Shown: piece by piece, positions 30,047-38,763 of the stretch
Layout: each line of letters opens with the position of its first letter
Numbering within the stretch: position 1 is the first letter of the stretch
DNA from: Marinobacterium profundum
Lineage (GTDB): Bacteria; Pseudomonadota; Gammaproteobacteria; Pseudomonadales; Balneatricaceae
Assembly: GCF_001528745.1 (NCBI RefSeq)
Contig: NZ_BCNS01000211.1
Span: 55,110 to 119,109, forward strand
DNA length: 64,000 nucleotides
Reading direction: 5' to 3'
Notes under the pieces: generated by a model
Told to the model about the DNA's origin: nothing
The model's input: only the letters and a program-made list of their open reading frames with translations
The model's database searches: none
Made by a program: the position numbers and the translations under genes

Positions 30047-30904
30047 ATGGCCACCTATGCAATCGGCGATATCCAGGGCTGCTTTGACCAACTGCAAAGC
30101 CTGCTCGAATGCATTGGCTTTGGCGACAGCGACCAGCTCTGGCTGGCCGGTGACCTGGTCAACCGCGGCCCCAAGTCCCTCGAAACGCTGCGCTTCGTCC
30201 GCAGCCTGGGGGACCGTGCCCGGGTAGTGCTAGGCAACCATGATCTGCACCTGCTGGCCATCCACTATGGCGTGACCCAGCCCAGGCGCAGTGACACCCT
30301 GGGCCCTATCCTGGGCGCGCCCGATCGCGATGAGCTGATGCACTGGCTGCAGCAACAGCCGCTGCTGGTGCACGACGAGGCCCTCGACTATGTCATGGTT
30401 CACGCTGGCATCCCGCCCGACTGGTCGATCAAGAAGGCCTGCCGGCGCGCCGCAGAAGTAGAAGCGGTACTGCGTGGGCCCGAGGCCGAAAGCTTTTTCC
30501 AGCACATGTACGGCAATACGCCGGATCGCTGGAGCAAGGGACTGCAGGGCTGGGATCGACTGCGCGTGATCACCAATTACCTCACCCGCATGCGCTTTTG
30601 CGACAGTGAAGGCAGACTGGATTTTGCCGCCAAGGGCGGGCTTGAAACCCAGCCCAAAGGCTTCAAACCCTGGTACAGCCATACCCGCAAGGCAGCTGCG
30701 CAGCGCATTATTTTCGGCCACTGGGCCGCGCTGGAAGGCGGCCTGCAGCATCCGCAGCTGTTTTCACTGGATACCGGCTGCGTCTGGGGCAACCGCCTCA
30801 CTGCCATGCGACTGGAAGATCAGCGCTATTACTCCTGCGATTGCAGCGTTAACCGCAGACCCACATCCGGCACCGCCAAGAAAAAGGTACTTTCCAATGG
30901 ATGA
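30047..30904 (+). CDS. apaH: symmetrical bis(5'-nucleosyl)-tetraphosphatase
   Basis: 285 residues. Hydrolyses Ap4A to two ADP, and removes Np4 caps from RNA in E. coli. Calcineurin-type metal ligands are in YAIGDIQGCFDQL, LAGDLVNRGPKSLETLRFV, VLGNHDLHLLAIHYG and VMVHAGIPPDWS. It ends 8 bp inside glpE. Confidence 0.96.
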   Translation: MATYAIGDIQGCFDQLQSLLECIGFGDSDQLWLAGDLVNRGPKSLETLRFVRSLGDRARVVLGNHDLHLLAIHYGVTQPRRSDTLGPILGAPDRDELMHWLQQQPLLVHDEALDYVMVHAGIPPDWSIKKACRRAAEVEAVLRGPEAESFFQHMYGNTPDRWSKGLQGWDRLRVITNYLTRMRFCDSEGRLDFAAKGGLETQPKGFKPWYSHTRKAAAQRIIFGHWAALEGGLQHPQLFSLDTGCVWGNRLTAMRLEDQRYYSCDCSVNRRPTSGTAKKKVLSNG

Positions 30905-31214
30905 ATTCAAATGCATCTCGGGCCACGAAGCCCTGGCTCTGATCGAACAAGGCGCCGCAATCGCCGATATTCGCGACCTCGACAGCTTCGCCCAGAACCA
31001 CATCACCAATGCAGTACAGCTGAATAACGAAAATTTCCAGGACTTCATCCGCGACAGCGATATGGATAAGCCCTTGATCGTCTGTTGCTACCACGGATTC
31101 AGCAGCCAGAATGCCGCCGCCCAGCTGGCCCATGTGGGCTTTGATGCCGTTTACAGCCTCAATGGAGGCTTTGAAGCCTGGCAGGCAGAACATCCGGACA
31201 AGTGCAGCCGCTGA
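30897..31214 (+). CDS. glpE: thiosulfate sulfurtransferase GlpE (single-domain rhodanese)
   Basis: 105 residues from ATG at 30897. A single rhodanese domain with the active-site loop CYHGFSS (C64), as in E. coli GlpE. Transfers sulfane sulfur from thiosulfate to cyanide or thiols. It overlaps apaH by 8 bp and its TGA overlaps the cca ATG (TGATG). Confidence 0.92.
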   Translation: MDEFKCISGHEALALIEQGAAIADIRDLDSFAQNHITNAVQLNNENFQDFIRDSDMDKPLIVCCYHGFSSQNAAAQLAHVGFDAVYSLNGGFEAWQAEHPDKCSR

Positions 31215-32353
31215 TGCAGATCTATCTGGTGGGAGGCGCCGTGCGCGACCGGTTGCTCGGCTATCCCATCTACGACCGGGACTGGGTTGTCGTCGGTGCC
31301 AGCGCCGAACAGATGATCGCCCAGGGCTACAAGCCAGTCGGCGCGGACTTTCCGGTGTTTATCCACCCCGACAGCGGTGAGGAATACGCCCTGGCCCGCA
31401 CCGAGCGCAAGTCCGGCCACGGCTATGGCGGTTTTGTCTATTACGCCAGCCCCGATGTCACCCTGGAACAGGATCTGCTGCGCCGCGACCTCACCATCAA
31501 CGCCATGGCCGAGGCGCCCGACGGCAGCCTGAGCGACCCCTATGGCGGACAGGAAGACCTGCAAAAGCGCATCCTGCGCCACGTATCCCCGGCCTTTGCC
31601 GAAGACCCATTACGAGTACTTCGAGTCGCGCGCTTTGCCGCCCGTTATGCCGCGCTGGGTTTTAGCGTCGCCGATGAAACTCTGACCCTGATGCAACAGT
31701 TATCCACAGGCGGTGAACTGGGGTATCTGAGCGCGGAAAGGGTCTGGCAGGAGTTCGGCCGGGCGCTGGGCGAGCCCTCGCCAGCTGTTTTTATCGATGT
31801 GCTGCAGCGCTGCGGCGCACTCGACAATCTCTTTGTCGAATTCGCCGCCCTGCAGCGTGATCCGGCCTGGCCGGCGCTGGCGGCATTATTGCCACAGCTG
31901 CCCTCGAGCTGCGAGCGCTTTGCGGTACTCTGCTGCGCTGCGCTGCACATCGCCGGTATCGCAACAGACGCCTTGCCCGGACATATAGAAACGCTCTGCC
32001 TGCGCCTCAAGGCCCCCAAGATTTTCCGTGATCAGGCACTGCTGGTCTGCACTCAGCAGGAGAACTTGCTGAGACTGCCAACGGCCGATGCGGACACCCG
32101 CCTCGGCGTGGCCACCGGGCTCGACCTGTTGCGACGCCCCGAGCGCATCGCCAGCCTCGCCCGCTGCTTCGACACCCTCGCCGCCTGGTTTAATGTTGAT
32201 GCACCCGCAGCACAGCACTCCCTGCAGGCACTGCACGGGGCACTGACCGCAACGGCTCCAGCCGAGTTGATGCAACAGGGATTCAAGGGCAAGGCATTGG
32301 GGGAAGAGTTGAAGCGCCGTCAGCGTGACGCCTGCGCCCGAATCGAGCTGTAG
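31214..32353 (+). CDS. cca: CCA tRNA nucleotidyltransferase (without HD domain)
   Basis: 379 residues from the ATG overlapping the glpE stop; a GTG four codons upstream is less likely. [20 protein letters not shown] has the class II catalytic carboxylates D21 and D23. [10 protein letters not shown] and the [14 protein letters not shown] neck region follow. It adds or repairs the 3' CCA of tRNAs. E. coli Cca is ~412 residues with a C-terminal HD phosphohydrolase. The HD signature is not visible here and the protein is shorter, as in Pseudomonas. Confidence 0.93.
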   Translation: MQIYLVGGAVRDRLLGYPIYDRDWVVVGASAEQMIAQGYKPVGADFPVFIHPDSGEEYALARTERKSGHGYGGFVYYASPDVTLEQDLLRRDLTINAMAEAPDGSLSDPYGGQEDLQKRILRHVSPAFAEDPLRVLRVARFAARYAALGFSVADETLTLMQQLSTGGELGYLSAERVWQEFGRALGEPSPAVFIDVLQRCGALDNLFVEFAALQRDPAWPALAALLPQLPSSCERFAVLCCAALHIAGIATDALPGHIETLCLRLKAPKIFRDQALLVCTQQENLLRLPTADADTRLGVATGLDLLRRPERIASLARCFDTLAAWFNVDAPAAQHSLQALHGALTATAPAELMQQGFKGKALGEELKRRQRDACARIEL

Positions 32354-32382
32354 CTGTCGTTAAAAGCTACAGCCCGGTTCTG

Positions 32383-32413
32383 AGCTGTAAGCTGTAAGCT
32401 GTAAGCTGTAAGC
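32383..32413. repeat. heptamer array, four copies of AGCTGTA
   Basis: Four perfect tandem AGCTGTA units plus AGC. Just upstream a GCTGTAGC/GCTACAGC inverted repeat (32347-32354, 32366-32373) spans the cca stop and may act as a weak terminator. One of five heptamer arrays in the window. Confidence 0.9.
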
Positions 32414-32492
32414 ACCGTAGGGTGGAATGAGCCTGCGAATTCCACCATTTGAAAGCACCGCCGCCTGGTGCAGGCGCCGAGGTATCGGGTAA

Positions 32493-32574
32493 GCGCCAGC
32501 GAATTGGCTTCATCGGGGCGTATTCTTCAAGGTAAAGAGCCTTGCATACTTTCTTTGCACGCAAAGAAAGTATG
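32493..32574. repeat. dispersed intergenic repeat, copy A, with 13-bp hairpin
   Basis: About 65 bp (from GCGCCAGCGAATTGGCTTC through CTTCAAGGTAAAGAGCC) closely resemble 41239-41303. This copy ends in a perfect stem CATACTTTCTTTG / CAAAGAAAGTATG (32545-32557, 32562-32574) with a 4-nt loop. A second small hairpin CGCC-GACA-GGCG follows at 32576-32587. It lies between the converging cca and folK genes and may be a REP-like or terminator-bearing mobile repeat. Confidence 0.8.
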
Positions 32575-32617
32575 TCGCCGACAGGCGAAATACAGGTTAA
32601 GTATTGTCCGACAGCTG

Positions 32618-33136
32618 CTAGCCCTGCGCCCGGGAGAAGCGACGTCCCTGCCAGCTGAAGTCCACCGTCCAAAGTCGCTGTTTCTGTTTATCATACTGCT
32701 GCCAGAGTGCGGTATAGGACAGCCCGTTGAGCGGGTGCCGCCCCTGGGGCACGATCTCCGCCAGCGGCTGCAGTACAAAAGCATTAAACAGAATTTCTGC
32801 CCGGGGCAGCTCAACCCCATCGATTCGCCCACAGGCGTCATCGTAGGTCAGGATATCAATATCCAGCGTACGGCCACTGAACTTGGGCCCCTGGCGGCAG
32901 CGCCCGTTGCGATCCTCAATGGCCTTGAGTTCCCGCGACAGCTCGCCGATAGCCAGGCTCGTCTCGAAGCCCGCCACCAGATTATAAAAATGGTCACCGG
33001 CAAAGCCGACCGCCTCGCTCTCGAACACCGAAGACAGCGTCAATTCGCCGAAGGACTCTGCCAGCCCGTCCAGCCCGGCGGCGATATTGCGCTCGCGCTC
33101 GATATTGCTGCCGATACTGACATAGACCTGCGCCAT
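32618..33136 (-). CDS. folK: 2-amino-4-hydroxy-6-hydroxymethyldihydropteridine pyrophosphokinase
   Basis: 172 residues. Folate pathway enzyme transferring pyrophosphate from ATP to hydroxymethyl-dihydropterin. YVSIGSNIERERNI and the catalytic GRTLDIDILTYDD with LPRAEILFNAFVLQPLAEI are the family signatures. Its ATG overlaps the folB stop by 1 bp. Confidence 0.94.
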   Translation of the reverse strand: MAQVYVSIGSNIERERNIAAGLDGLAESFGELTLSSVFESEAVGFAGDHFYNLVAGFETSLAIGELSRELKAIEDRNGRCRQGPKFSGRTLDIDILTYDDACGRIDGVELPRAEILFNAFVLQPLAEIVPQGRHPLNGLSYTALWQQYDKQKQRLWTVDFSWQGRRFSRAQG

Positions 33137-33492
33137 CAGAACGCCTCTCCCCGCTCGATCAGCACGCCGACATCCCGCGCCCCGCGAATGGCACCGGGCT
33201 TGCCCAGGCGCAGACGCAACCAGCGTACACCAAATTCCTGCATGACCAGCTGCGCCACCTCTTCAGCCATGGTTTCCACCAGCAGAAACTCACTGCCCTC
33301 GATAAAGGCAATCAGGCGCTTGGAGACCGACTTGTAGTTCAGAGTGTTGCCGATATCCTCGGTGGCCGCAGCCTCACGAATATCAGTACCCATTTCCAGA
33401 TCCAGACTCACTGCCTGGCGAACTTCACGTTCCCAGTCGTAAATGCCGATCACGGTCTGCACCTGCAGCTCGCGTATGTAAACTATATCCAC
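33136..33492 (-). CDS. folB: dihydroneopterin aldolase
   Basis: 118 residues, single-domain FolB. Produces 6-hydroxymethyl-dihydropterin, the FolK substrate. VYIRELQVQTVIGIYDWERE has the catalytic glutamate region, and LNYKSVSKRLIAFIEGSEFLLVETMAEE (first 20 residues being LNYKSVSKRLIAFIEGSEFL) is conserved. It leads a two-gene operon with folK. Confidence 0.94.
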   Translation of the reverse strand: MDIVYIRELQVQTVIGIYDWEREVRQAVSLDLEMGTDIREAAATEDIGNTLNYKSVSKRLIAFIEGSEFLLVETMAEEVAQLVMQEFGVRWLRLRLGKPGAIRGARDVGVLIERGEAF

Positions 33493-33833
33493 GTATGACC
33501 CAATAAATTACTGATTTAAATATGGTTTCAGCGCCATATGGCGCACCCTGCCCACGTTGCTGCAACCCTGACCTGGCTGCACCAGCTAAAACACCTATCG
33601 CCCGAGCCCTGGCTCAAGGCCGCTAGTTTAGCATTGGCCGGACTCGATGGCCTGCGAACGAGCGACACCCCCACAACCTGCATGGACACCCGATAGCGCC
33701 GCCGAAGGCCGCTTCAAGCACCAAGATCAAACAACAAACCCTTGATTCAACACAGTATCCGGCCTGTTTGTATCTCAGCCGGATTGGGATTAGGGTATAG
33801 AATCTCACCGTTGCATAACCCGCGGACAGACCT
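33493..33833. other. divergent intergenic region between folB and plsY
   Basis: 341 bp with no credible gene. It should contain the folB and plsY promoters. A TATAGAAT box lies ~36 bp before plsY, but no -35 at the right spacing was found. No repeats stand out. Confidence 0.4.
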
Positions 33834-34424
33834 ATGCCGGGACCTGACACCCTGTTGCCCATACTGCTTGCAGCCATTGCCTATCTGCTTGGCTCAGTGC
33901 CGACTGCAGTCCTGGTATGCCGCAGCATGGGGCTCGCAGATCCGCGACAGCTGGGCTCTGGCAACCCTGGCACCACCAATGTGCTGCGCCAGGGCAATCG
34001 CACTGCCGCCGTACTAACGCTGCTGGGCGATGTCGCCAAGGGCGCTCTTGCTGTACGCCTCGCCCTTTATGCAGACCTTGGCTCGATGCAAACCGGCCTC
34101 TGCGCGCTGGCGGTATTGCTCGGGCATATATACCCGCTGTTTGGTCGCATGCGCGGCGGCAAGGGTGTCGCTACGACCCTCGGTCTCTGCCTGGCGCTGA
34201 GCCCGCCGCTGGGTGCCATGGCTCTGGGCGTCTGGCTGCTGCTGGCAGCCATCGGCAAAATGGCATCACTGGCATCGGTAGGCACCGCACTGATCACACC
34301 GCTGGCGACCTTTATGCTGCTACCTGAACAGTTCGCCGCCATCAGCCTGATTTGCCTGCTGCTGATCGTACGCCACTGCGACAACATATCCCGCCTGCTT
34401 CGGGGAGTAGAGCCCAGGCTTTAG
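33834..34424 (+). CDS. plsY: acyl-phosphate:glycerol-3-phosphate acyltransferase
   Basis: 196 residues, polytopic inner-membrane enzyme starting phospholipid synthesis. The three PlsY active-site motifs are present: GSGNPGTTNVLRQGN near residue 42, GHIYPLFGRMRGGKGVATTLG near 100, and a conserved loop after ~150. Hydrophobic spans fill the rest. It diverges from folB, as in many gammaproteobacteria. Confidence 0.94.
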   Translation: MPGPDTLLPILLAAIAYLLGSVPTAVLVCRSMGLADPRQLGSGNPGTTNVLRQGNRTAAVLTLLGDVAKGALAVRLALYADLGSMQTGLCALAVLLGHIYPLFGRMRGGKGVATTLGLCLALSPPLGAMALGVWLLLAAIGKMASLASVGTALITPLATFMLLPEQFAAISLICLLLIVRHCDNISRLLRGVEPRL

Positions 34425-34449
34425 CAGTTACCGGAGTCGCGAGTGACCG

Positions 34450-34491
34450 GTGATTGGTGATTGGTGATTGGTGATTGGTGATTGGTGAATC
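34450..34491. repeat. heptamer array, five copies of GTGATTG
   Basis: Five perfect tandem GTGATTG units (34450-34484) and one decayed unit, just after plsY. Period is exactly 7. Confidence 0.9.
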
Positions 34492-34508
34492 GTAATTGGT
34501 AAACCGGC

Positions 34509-34568
34509 AGCTTTCAGCCGTAAGCCGTAAGCCGTAAGCTGACAGCTTTAAGCTTACGGCTGAAAGCT
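34509..34568. repeat. 16-bp inverted repeat around an AGCCGTA heptamer array
   Basis: Perfect arms AGCTTTCAGCCGTAAG (34509-34524) and CTTACGGCTGAAAGCT (34553-34568) enclose a 28-nt loop. Three AGCCGTA-type heptamers (CCGTAAG register, 34518-34538) overlap the left arm. It could form a long hairpin between plsY and tsaD but lacks a T-tract. Confidence 0.85.
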
Positions 34569-34630
34569 CTAATTACGAATAACGAATTACAAAGCCAGAT
34601 TTAACCGGATAGGGGTCGGGAATATGACCC

Positions 34631-34679
34631 CTTTCACCTTTCACCTTTCACCTTGCACCTTGCCCCTTTAACCTTGCTT
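34631..34679. repeat. heptamer array, CTTTCAC and variants
   Basis: Three perfect CTTTCAC units, then CTTGCAC, CTTGCCC, CTTTAAC and CTTGCTT in the same 7-bp register. CTCGCCC heptamers continue to about 34700. It lies just beyond the tsaD stop; no gene is present in 34425-34707. Confidence 0.85.
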
Positions 34680-34707
34680 CGTGCCCCTCGCCCCTCGCCT
34701 CTGCACT

Positions 34708-35736
34708 TCAGATCGACGGCAGCGTATCCATCGGCCAGCGCGGGAAGACGCTGATTTTCAGATCATTCGACTGGCCCGCCAGCAGCCGCTGACAACCAGC
34801 AAACGCAATCATGGCGCCGTTATCGGTGCAAAAACGCGGACGGGCATAAAACAGGGTCGCCCGCTGTCGCCGTACAACCTCATCAAGTTTTTCACGCAAG
34901 CGCGCATTGGCGCTAACGCCGCCGGCGATCACCAACCGGTGCAGACCGGTCTGTTGCAGCGCACGCTTGCACTTGATGGCCAGGGTATCCACCACCGCCT
35001 CCTCAAAGGCAACGGCGATATCGGCCTTGCTCTGGGGATCGAGCTCGCCGTTGGCATCACGCAACTTGTTGGCGGTGTTCAGCGTAAAGGTCTTGAGTCC
35101 TGAAAAACTGAAATCGAGCCCAGGTCTGTCGGTCATGGGCCGCGGGAAGCGAAAGCGGGTTGCATCGCCATGGCGGGCGAGCTTGGCGATCTCTGGCCCA
35201 CCGGGATAATCCAGCCCCAGCATTTTGCCTGCCTTGTCGAAGGCTTCACCGGCGGCATCGTCGAGAGACTCGCCCAGCAGCTCGTAGCGACCTATACCGT
35301 CGACCCGCACCAGCTGGGTGTGCCCGCCGGACACCAGCAGCGCCACAAACGGAAACGCCGGTGGCGTATCTTCCAGCATAGGCGCCAGCAGGTGGCCTTC
35401 CATGTGATGTACGCCCAGCGCCGGAATACCCAGCCCCAGCGCCATGGCACGGGCGGTTGAGGCGCCCACAATGAGCGCGCCTATCAGGCCTGGGCCTGCG
35501 GTATAGGCAATGGCATCGAGCTGTGACTTGTCCATCCGCGCCTGCGCCAGGGTCTCGCGCACCAGCGGCAGCAATTTGCGCACATGGTCGCGGGATGCCA
35601 GCTCCGGTACCACGCCACCGTACTCTGCGTGCATGGCGATCTGACTGTAGAGCGCATCGCCCAGCAGACCCTGTTCACTGTCATAGATCGCAACGCCGGT
35701 TTCGTCGCAGGATGTTTCGATTCCCAGTACTCGCAT
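34708..35736 (-). CDS. tsaD: tRNA N6-adenosine threonylcarbamoyltransferase TsaD
   Basis: 342 residues from the ATG giving [14 protein letters not shown]; an upstream in-frame ATG would add 26 non-conserved residues. Transfers the threonylcarbamoyl group to A37 of ANN-reading tRNAs. Metal and nucleotide motifs are [40 protein letters not shown] and [16 protein letters not shown]. It diverges from rpsU, the standard arrangement in gammaproteobacteria. Confidence 0.96.
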   Translation of the reverse strand: MRVLGIETSCDETGVAIYDSEQGLLGDALYSQIAMHAEYGGVVPELASRDHVRKLLPLVRETLAQARMDKSQLDAIAYTAGPGLIGALIVGASTARAMALGLGIPALGVHHMEGHLLAPMLEDTPPAFPFVALLVSGGHTQLVRVDGIGRYELLGESLDDAAGEAFDKAGKMLGLDYPGGPEIAKLARHGDATRFRFPRPMTDRPGLDFSFSGLKTFTLNTANKLRDANGELDPQSKADIAVAFEEAVVDTLAIKCKRALQQTGLHRLVIAGGVSANARLREKLDEVVRRQRATLFYARPRFCTDNGAMIAFAGCQRLLAGQSNDLKISVFPRWPMDTLPSI

Positions 35737-35840
35737 CAGTATCGCCGCCAATCGCTGTAGATGATTCGCCCAACCGGCCTGCCTCCAGGCCACAATGGGC
35801 GCATTATCACCCAAAAATGCCTCAATATCACCGCCTGGAC

Positions 35841-35869
35841 TTTACAGCCAGCCTCCTGCGATATAAAAT
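35841..35869 (+). promoter_or_regulatory. sigma-70 promoter for rpsU and the macromolecular-synthesis operon
   Basis: TTTACA (35841-35846) and TAAAAT (35864-35869) are 17 bp apart, about 117 bp upstream of rpsU. This is the best-matching promoter seen in the window, and placement before rpsU agrees with E. coli. Confidence 0.75.
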
Positions 35870-35985
35870 TTTGCGCCTTCATCAAAGTCATGAGAGCTGT
35901 GACCACTTTGTGGTACCCGTTTCAGGCCATGATGAAGAAGTGAAAAAGTTCTACGTAACCCTACCAACAGCAAGGTCCAAGATAG

Positions 35986-36201
35986 ATGCCTAGCGTAAAA
36001 GTTAAAGAAAACGAGCCGTTTGACGTAGCCCTGCGTCGCTTCAAGCGCTCCTGCGAAAAAGCCGGTGTTCTGGCCGAAGTTCGTCGTCGTGAGTTCTACG
36101 AAAAGCCTACCTCTGTTCGCAAGCGTAAAGCTGCTGCAGCCGTTAAACGTCACATGAAAAAGGTTTCCCGCGAGCAAGCTCGCCGCGTACGCCTTTACTG
36201 A
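35986..36201 (+). CDS. rpsU: 30S ribosomal protein S21
   Basis: 71 residues, exactly the size of S21, beginning [19 protein letters not shown] and ending [10 protein letters not shown]21 helps the 30S subunit at initiation. First gene of the rpsU-yqeY-dnaG-rpoD set. Confidence 0.98.
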   Translation: MPSVKVKENEPFDVALRRFKRSCEKAGVLAEVRRREFYEKPTSVRKRKAAAAVKRHMKKVSREQARRVRLY

Positions 36202-36268
36202 TCGACTGGAGTTGAACGTACATTCAGTCTGTTCCATCAACTAGCAACCGCTCTATAGAGGATGTTTG

Positions 36269-36718
36269 ATGTCTGAACTCAAGCTCAAAATCAGTGCCGA
36301 GATGAAAGCTGCCATGCGTGCCAAAGATAAGGCTCGTCTGGGAACCATCCGCCTGATGATGTCTGAGATCAAGCGCATCGAAGTTGATGAACGCGTAGAA
36401 CTGGATGATACCCGCGTGCTGGCCGTGCTCGACAAGATGCAGAAGCAGCGCCGCGATTCAATCTCGCAGTTTGACACAGCGGGTCGCCAGGATTTGGCAG
36501 ACCTAGAGCGCCAGGAGCTGGAGGTGATTAAAACTTTCCTGCCGCAACCGCTGACAGAACAGGAGCTGGCCGACCTGATTGCCCAGGCCATTAGTACAAC
36601 CGCTGCCCAGTCTATGCAGGACATGGGCAAGGTGATGGCGATTATCAAGCCACAAATTCAGGGGCGTGCCGATGGTGGCGCAGTCTCCAAGCTCGTAAAA
36701 GCCCAGCTAGCCGGTTAA
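36269..36718 (+). CDS. GatB/YqeY domain protein
   Basis: 149 residues from ATG at 36269, with AGAGG ahead of it. The YqeY fold shows MKAAMRAKDKARLGTIRLMM, VLDKMQKQRRDSISQF and the C-terminal MGKVMAIIKPQIQGRADGG. It resembles the tRNA-binding tail of GatB, but its role as a lone protein is unproven. It sits between rpsU and dnaG as in Pseudomonas. Confidence 0.93.
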   Translation: MSELKLKISAEMKAAMRAKDKARLGTIRLMMSEIKRIEVDERVELDDTRVLAVLDKMQKQRRDSISQFDTAGRQDLADLERQELEVIKTFLPQPLTEQELADLIAQAISTTAAQSMQDMGKVMAIIKPQIQGRADGGAVSKLVKAQLAG

Positions 36719-36750
36719 ACTCCCGCTGAATCTTTCTCAGCAGGTCCGCA

Positions 36751-38607
36751 ATGGCAGGTCGTATTCCGCAATATTTTATCGACGACCTTCTGGCCCGCGT
36801 CAATATCATTGACGTCGTCGACGGCCGCGTTGAACGCCTCAAACGCGCCGGCAAGAACTACTCCGGGCTTTGCCCGTTCCACAAGGAAAAGTCACCCTCC
36901 TTCAGTGTCAGCCCCGAGAAACAGTTCTATTACTGTTTTGGATGTGGCGCCGGCGGTAATGCCATCGGCTTCCTGATGGAGTACGACCGCCTCGACTTTC
37001 CTGTCGCCGTGGAAGAACTCGCCCGTCTGGCCGGCATGGAAGTGCCGCGCGAAAACAACAGCCCACAGCAGGCCCAGCGCGAAAAGCAGCTCAAGGACCT
37101 CTATGGCATTCTCGATGAAGCTGCGCGCTTCTATCAGCAGCAACTGACCCAGCACCCCCAGCGCGACAGCGCCGTCAGCTATCTCAAGGGACGCGGCCTC
37201 AGCGGCCAGGCAGCCAAAGCCTTCGGTATTGGCTATGCCCCGCCCGGTTGGGACAACCTGATGCTGGCACTTGGCGCCGACAAGCATCGCATCGAGGCGC
37301 TGGAACAGGCCGGCATGCTGATCCACAACGAAGAGCGCAACAGCCACTACGACCGTTTTCGCGATCGCATCATATTTCCGATCAGGGACATGCGTGGCCG
37401 CGTCATCGCCTTCGGCGGCAGGGTGCTGGGGGATGACAAACCCAAGTACCTCAACTCCCCCGAAACCGAGACCTTCCACAAGGGCCGCGAGCTCTACGGT
37501 CTCTATGAAGCGCGCCAGACCAATGCTCAGCTGCAGCGCCTGCTGATTGTCGAAGGCTACATGGATGTCGTCGGCCTGGCTCAGAACGGCATTCACTACG
37601 CCGTGGCGACCCTGGGTACCGCCACCAGCGCCCAGCATCTGGAGCGGCTATTCAAGGTGGTCCCCGAAGTGGTGTTCTGTTTCGATGGCGATGAAGCCGG
37701 GCGCAAAGCCGCCAGCCGGGCACTGGAAACCACTCTGCCGGTGATCCGCGACGGCCAGGAAGCGCGCTTTCTGTTTCTGCCCGAAGGCGAAGACCCGGAC
37801 AGCCTGGTGCGTACAGAAGGACGCGATAACTTCCAGACCCGCATTGACCAGGCTCTGCCACTGTCGGAATATTTTTTCCGCTCCCAGACTGAACAGGCTG
37901 ATCTTGAAAGCATGGACGGCCGCGCCCGTTTCAGCACCCGCGCCCTGCCGCTGATCCGCGCCATGCAGCCGAGCCTGCTGCAGCAAATGATGCTTGAGCG
38001 CATCTGCGAGATCACCGGCCTGTCGCTGGAGCAGATCAACAGCGTGATCAACCTGCATCAGGTCACTACTGAAACAGCAGCCCCTGAACGCCCGCAGCAG
38101 TCAGCACAACCAGCACCGTCGGGTTCCCGTTCAGCCGGGCCGCAGCACCAGGACATGCCCAGCCGCCGGCCGCGACCACGCAACCCGACGGGCAACCTGG
38201 ATCTGTGTGATAAGGCGATCTCCTGCCTGCTACACTTCCCCCGACTGGCCGCCAGTATTCCGGCAGCCAGCGAACTGCAGGGCATGGCGGAGCGCAATGC
38301 AGACATGCTGATCGCCCTGGTGGACTACCTGCAGACAACACCGAACTCGTCCCTCGGCACTCTGGTGGTTGACTGGCAGGAAGACCCGCAGCGCTCAGCC
38401 TGGCTCATGCTGCTGAACGAAATTGCCCACAACACCCCGCTGGCGGACGGCGCCGAACGCGAACTGCAAGACGCCATTAGCCGCCTGTTACGCGAACGAC
38501 GCCCGGAAATGGAGCTGGATGCGTTGCTGAAAAAGAACCGCCAGTCCCCCCTGACCCAGGCCGAAAAGCAGCGCCTGACCGCTCTATTAGCGAGCCGGCA
38601 AAATTAA
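36751..38607 (+). CDS. dnaG: DNA primase
   Basis: 618 residues. Makes RNA primers for replication. A CHC2 zinc motif is at ~40-65 (CPFHKEKSPSFSV and YYCFGCGAGGN). The catalytic TOPRIM core has LIVEGYMDVVGLAQNGI and FCFDGDEAGRKAASRAL. A Pro/Ser/Gln-rich linker (~445-485) separates it from the DnaB-binding C-terminal domain. Intact and of usual length. Confidence 0.97.
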   Translation: MAGRIPQYFIDDLLARVNIIDVVDGRVERLKRAGKNYSGLCPFHKEKSPSFSVSPEKQFYYCFGCGAGGNAIGFLMEYDRLDFPVAVEELARLAGMEVPRENNSPQQAQREKQLKDLYGILDEAARFYQQQLTQHPQRDSAVSYLKGRGLSGQAAKAFGIGYAPPGWDNLMLALGADKHRIEALEQAGMLIHNEERNSHYDRFRDRIIFPIRDMRGRVIAFGGRVLGDDKPKYLNSPETETFHKGRELYGLYEARQTNAQLQRLLIVEGYMDVVGLAQNGIHYAVATLGTATSAQHLERLFKVVPEVVFCFDGDEAGRKAASRALETTLPVIRDGQEARFLFLPEGEDPDSLVRTEGRDNFQTRIDQALPLSEYFFRSQTEQADLESMDGRARFSTRALPLIRAMQPSLLQQMMLERICEITGLSLEQINSVINLHQVTTETAAPERPQQSAQPAPSGSRSAGPQHQDMPSRRPRPRNPTGNLDLCDKAISCLLHFPRLAASIPAASELQGMAERNADMLIALVDYLQTTPNSSLGTLVVDWQEDPQRSAWLMLLNEIAHNTPLADGAERELQDAISRLLRERRPEMELDALLKKNRQSPLTQAEKQRLTALLASRQN

Positions 38608-38663
38608 TCTTGGCCTGAGTGCAACTCCCGCCCGCCAAAACTGGTCTATTTTTAATGCACACC

Positions 38664-38680
38664 GCGCCGAAAACCGGCGC
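38664..38680 (+). terminator. weak hairpin between dnaG and rpoD
   Basis: GCGCCG-AAAAC-CGGCGC stem-loop without a T-tract, 56 bp after dnaG. E. coli has a partial terminator and RNA-processing site in this spot; this hairpin could play that part. Confidence 0.3.
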
Positions 38681-38707
38681 CAACTGGATTTTAATCGTCG
38701 TCGAATG

Positions 38708-38713
38708 TATAAT
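38708..38713 (+). promoter_or_regulatory. -10 box of a candidate rpoD promoter
   Basis: A perfect TATAAT preceded directly by TG, ~50 bp upstream of rpoD. The -35 is weak (GGATTT at 17 bp spacing). It would allow rpoD to be expressed apart from rpsU and dnaG. Confidence 0.45.
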
Positions 38714-38763
38714 ATCGCGCTCTCTTTTACGCCACCTATCTTTCATCTTCTCGTAGGGCCTCT

